DNA of 64,000 nucleotides from Centipeda artemidis DSM 19719 (GTDB lineage: Bacteria > Bacillota > Negativicutes > Selenomonadales > Selenomonadaceae): contig NZ_AUFU01000008.1 in NCBI RefSeq assembly GCF_000426665.1, positions 48,493 through 112,492 of the forward strand, given 5' to 3'. A program made the position numbers and the translations under genes. The notes beneath the pieces were generated by a model, which worked only from the letters and a program-made list of their open reading frames with translations, was not told the DNA's origin and did not search any database. Each line of letters opens with the position of its first letter. The stretch's first letter is position 1. Shown piece after piece: positions 62,139-64,000 of this stretch.

Positions 62139-63050
62139 TCACCGTATAGGGGCGCCTGACGTCTCCGCCTTCTCAGCCTGCATCGGCGGATCAAGCGTCA
62201 CGCGGCCGAGGCGTCCGCTGCGAAAATCCGTGAGCACAATCTGCTCCGCCTTTTCATAATCGATCCTGCCGCCGCGCACCAAACAGCCGCGCCGCCGCCC
62301 GATCTCCTCCAACAGAGCTACGCCCGTGGGCGGATTCTCCGCGAGGCCGTACCGCTCTTGCAGCGCCGCCGGATAATCCGTACGCAGAACATGAAGGAGC
62401 TGCAAGACGACGCCCCCCACGTCGTAGACCATATCGCTGATCGCCCCTGTGAAGGCAAGACGGAGCGCGGCGCGCGCATCCTCAAATTTCGGCCACAAAA
62501 TGCCCGGCATATCGAGCAGTTCGAGCTGTGCGCCGATGCGGATCCACTGCTTTGCCCGCGTCACACCGGGACGGTTCTCCACCTTTGTCCGCGCACCGCC
62601 GGAGAGCCGATTGATGAGCGAGGACTTCCCCACGTTGGGGATGCCGAGAATCATACAGCGCGCGGCACGCGGCTTCGCCCCGTGTTTTGCGAGCTTTTCC
62701 GTACGCGGCGCGGCAAGTTTTTGAATCGCCTGCACAAGTTCCTCCGTACCGCTCCCTTTCACCGCATCCACCGGCACGGCGACAATACCCTGCGATGCAA
62801 AGTACCGCACCCATGCGTGCGTCGCCGTGGGATCGGCAAGGTCGGATTTGTTCAGCACAATAAGACGCGTTTTCCCCGCGACGATCTCACGCAGCACGGG
62901 GTTCGCCGAGCTCATTGGAATCCGCGCATCGAGCAGCTCCACCACCACATCCACGAGCTTCAGATTTTCCTTAACAAGCCGCTCCGCCTTCCGCATATGC
63001 CCAGGATACCATTGCAGGTGCGGCATATTGATTGTATTGTTTTGTTCCAT
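62139..63050 (-). CDS. rbgA: Ribosome biogenesis GTPase RbgA (YlqF)
   Basis: Circularly permuted GTPase required for late 50S assembly. LNKSDLADP (G4) comes before ILGIPNVGKSSLINRL (G1), the permuted order. The N-terminus HLQWYPGHMRKAERLVKEN carries the catalytic histidine region, and DMPGILWPKF is G3. The C-terminal domain is alpha-helical. ATG 63050, with GAGAGG upstream, gives 303 residues. It heads the rbgA-rnhB operon. Confidence 0.95.
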   Translation of the reverse strand: MEQNNTINMPHLQWYPGHMRKAERLVKENLKLVDVVVELLDARIPMSSANPVLREIVAGKTRLIVLNKSDLADPTATHAWVRYFASQGIVAVPVDAVKGSGTEELVQAIQKLAAPRTEKLAKHGAKPRAARCMILGIPNVGKSSLINRLSGGARTKVENRPGVTRAKQWIRIGAQLELLDMPGILWPKFEDARAALRLAFTGAISDMVYDVGGVVLQLLHVLRTDYPAALQERYGLAENPPTGVALLEEIGRRRGCLVRGGRIDYEKAEQIVLTDFRSGRLGRVTLDPPMQAEKAETSGAPIR

Positions 63051-63172
63051 CCGGAATCCTCTCTTGGTCATTCATTTTTCACAGGTTATAGTCGCTTCAT
63101 TAACTCGAATGATATTTATTATGCCATATATATTAAGCTGCCGCAACGAAAATTCAAAATGTAGTGCAGAAA

Positions 63173-63210
63173 GGGACTGCCGCACGACGATACATTCGTG
63201 CAACAGCCCC
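63173..63210 (-). terminator. Long hairpin, likely terminator after the Mrr-like remnant
   Basis: On the minus strand GGGGCTGTTGCACGA (63196-63210) pairs with TCGTGCGGCAGTCCC (63173-63187) through a 15-bp stem containing several G-T pairs and an eight-base loop, followed by TTTCT. The T-tract is short, so termination efficiency is uncertain. Confidence 0.6.
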
Positions 63211-63246
63211 GTATCTCTAAGCAAAAAGTATGATTATCGTACAACG

Positions 63247-63662
63247 TTACGAAATCGCCGCGTCAATATCGGTAATGCCCGCTTCCAGCAGCATCCCAAT
63301 GAACTCTTCCCCATTGATGAGGCGTACGCCGCACTCGCCCGCTTTTTGAACCGCTTTTTCGGAAAATACCGCAGAGGTCAATGCCCATGCCAAGGGAGTA
63401 TACTCACCGTCAAGCGAATCTGCTTGCTGTTTCTTATAGTTGCTGATCTGCTCTACTGCATGTTCGTTCGTCTCCCCCACATGCTGCTTTACCTGAATAT
63501 ATACGCGAACCTTCAAACGGTCAAAATCAGCAATGATGTCTGCATCTGCATGGTTTCCTTTCCTAGGATCATTTTTTGACGGTATATCAACGCGATCTGC
63601 ACCGATTTTTTCATGTAGATTTTAACTAAGTTCTCCAGTTCATCCGAATTCAAATACTGTTC
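63247..63662 (-). pseudogene. Mrr-like restriction endonuclease, frameshifted remnant
   Basis: The downstream frame encodes a PD-(D/E)xK core of Mrr type: GADRVDIPSKNDPRKGNHADADIIADF, then VYIQVKQH with the QxK residues, and VRLINGEEFIGMLLEAGI at the end. It has no start codon and meets a stop at 63622-63624. Upstream, another frame reads ELENLVKIYMKK and would continue smoothly into IGADRVD if the T6 run at 63606-63611 (A6 in the gene) had one more base. A stop (63663-63665) also blocks further extension upstream. The remnant is therefore a 5'-truncated, frameshifted copy, or holds a sequencing error in a homopolymer. Confidence 0.75.
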
Positions 63663-63816
63663 TCAAACTTCGCACATCAAAAACGTTCCACAGACCTTGA
63701 AAACACTGACTTTATGCCAATGAAAATACTCTCCTTATGCACATTTTCGTAGTTTTTGCGACAACAGTACAGGCAGCTCTTTCAAGAAGCCTTGCAGCTG
63801 CCCCTGGATCTCCCCT

Positions 63817-64000
63817 TCATCCAGCATAGGCTTCTCTTGGAGTCGTTCGTTCAACAAACAGCAGCAAAAGGAGGCGCATGGCTTCCACGAAGCACACATC
63901 CGGCAACTCATCCACAGATAGGTAGAACAGCTCCCCCAGACTTCGTGCATCCTTGCACTCGCGCTGCTCCACTGCCAGGAACATGTACCGCGTGAACACG
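63817..64000 (-). CDS. 3' end of an unidentified gene cut by the window edge
   Basis: The open frame enters from the right edge (VFTRYMFLAVEQRECKDARSLGELFYLSVDELPDVCFVEAMRLL in part) and stops at 63817. I do not recognise the family. Another minus frame ending at 63735 carries LDEGEIQGQLQGFLKELPVLLSQKLRKC, which looks protein-like, so the original C-terminus may continue there through a frameshift around 63820-63860. Function unknown. Confidence 0.4.
   Translation of the reverse strand, partial: VFTRYMFLAVEQRECKDARSLGELFYLSVDELPDVCFVEAMRLLLLLFVERTTPREAYAG

Noticed and set aside
63169..63213. CRISPR-like repeat near the right edge
   Set aside because: Only one hairpin is present; no repeated unit with spacers exists anywhere in the window.

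Overview
This 64-kb window comes from a high-GC Firmicute. The gene neighbourhoods ireB-ruvX-DUF1292-mltG, asp23-amaP-DUF2273-nusB, rbgA-rnhB-FliK-like-FlhB-like-yraN and ispH-rpsA are Firmicutes-type. The GC-rich third-codon bias, the complete anaerobic cbi operon and the FlhB/FliK-like genes point to a Negativicutes organism such as Selenomonas. The genus is an inference from gene content and composition, not a database result. Almost everything is encoded on the minus strand; only two genes near 24.7-27.2 kb are on the plus strand.

Layout, left to right (transcription runs right to left). 1-11.2 kb: anaerobic cobalamin operon cbiD-E-T-F-G-H-J-C-A-cobU-cbiP-cbiB-cobS, with cobS cut by the window edge. 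11.3-18.2 kb: lexA with two SOS-like operators, tyrA-aroF, nth, a PFL/UPF0210 gene and its ACT-domain partner, tadA with a small unknown gene, and mdh with a Rex- or CRP-like operator. 18.4-24.5 kb: accessory module holding a GIY-YIG/helicase restriction protein, an Eco57I-type methyltransferase and a serine recombinase. 24.7-27.2 kb: plus-strand tmcAL and a DUF815 AAA ATPase. 27.2-29.8 kb: lipid kinase and SpoVB-like flippase. 29.9-36.6 kb: tetrapyrrole operon (siroheme dehydrogenase, hemA, hemC, cobA-hemD fusion, hemB, hemL). 36.7-38.2 kb: surE, tRNA-Lys and a small exported protein. 38.2-51 kb: long housekeeping run from mltG down to recN. 51-59 kb: ireB cluster, HAD phosphatase, plsY-der-DUF512, rpsA-ispH. 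58.4-63 kb: rbgA-rnhB-FliK-like-FlhB-like-yraN. The right edge holds a frameshifted Mrr-type nuclease remnant and a truncated unknown gene.

The two tetrapyrrole clusters form one pathway. The hem cluster converts glutamyl-tRNA to uroporphyrinogen III and, through CobA, to precorrin-2. The cbi operon then builds the corrin ring and the nucleotide loop. No haem-specific late gene (hemE, G, H, N) is in the window, and cbiL and a cobaltochelatase are also missing, so those steps must be encoded elsewhere.

The accessory module at 18.4-24.5 kb is the most unusual part. Its effector carries a partial methyltransferase fold at its C-terminus beside a complete partner methyltransferase, next to a recombinase and a repeat-rich AT-rich intergenic region. 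No gap longer than about 300 bases lacks a gene or remnant.
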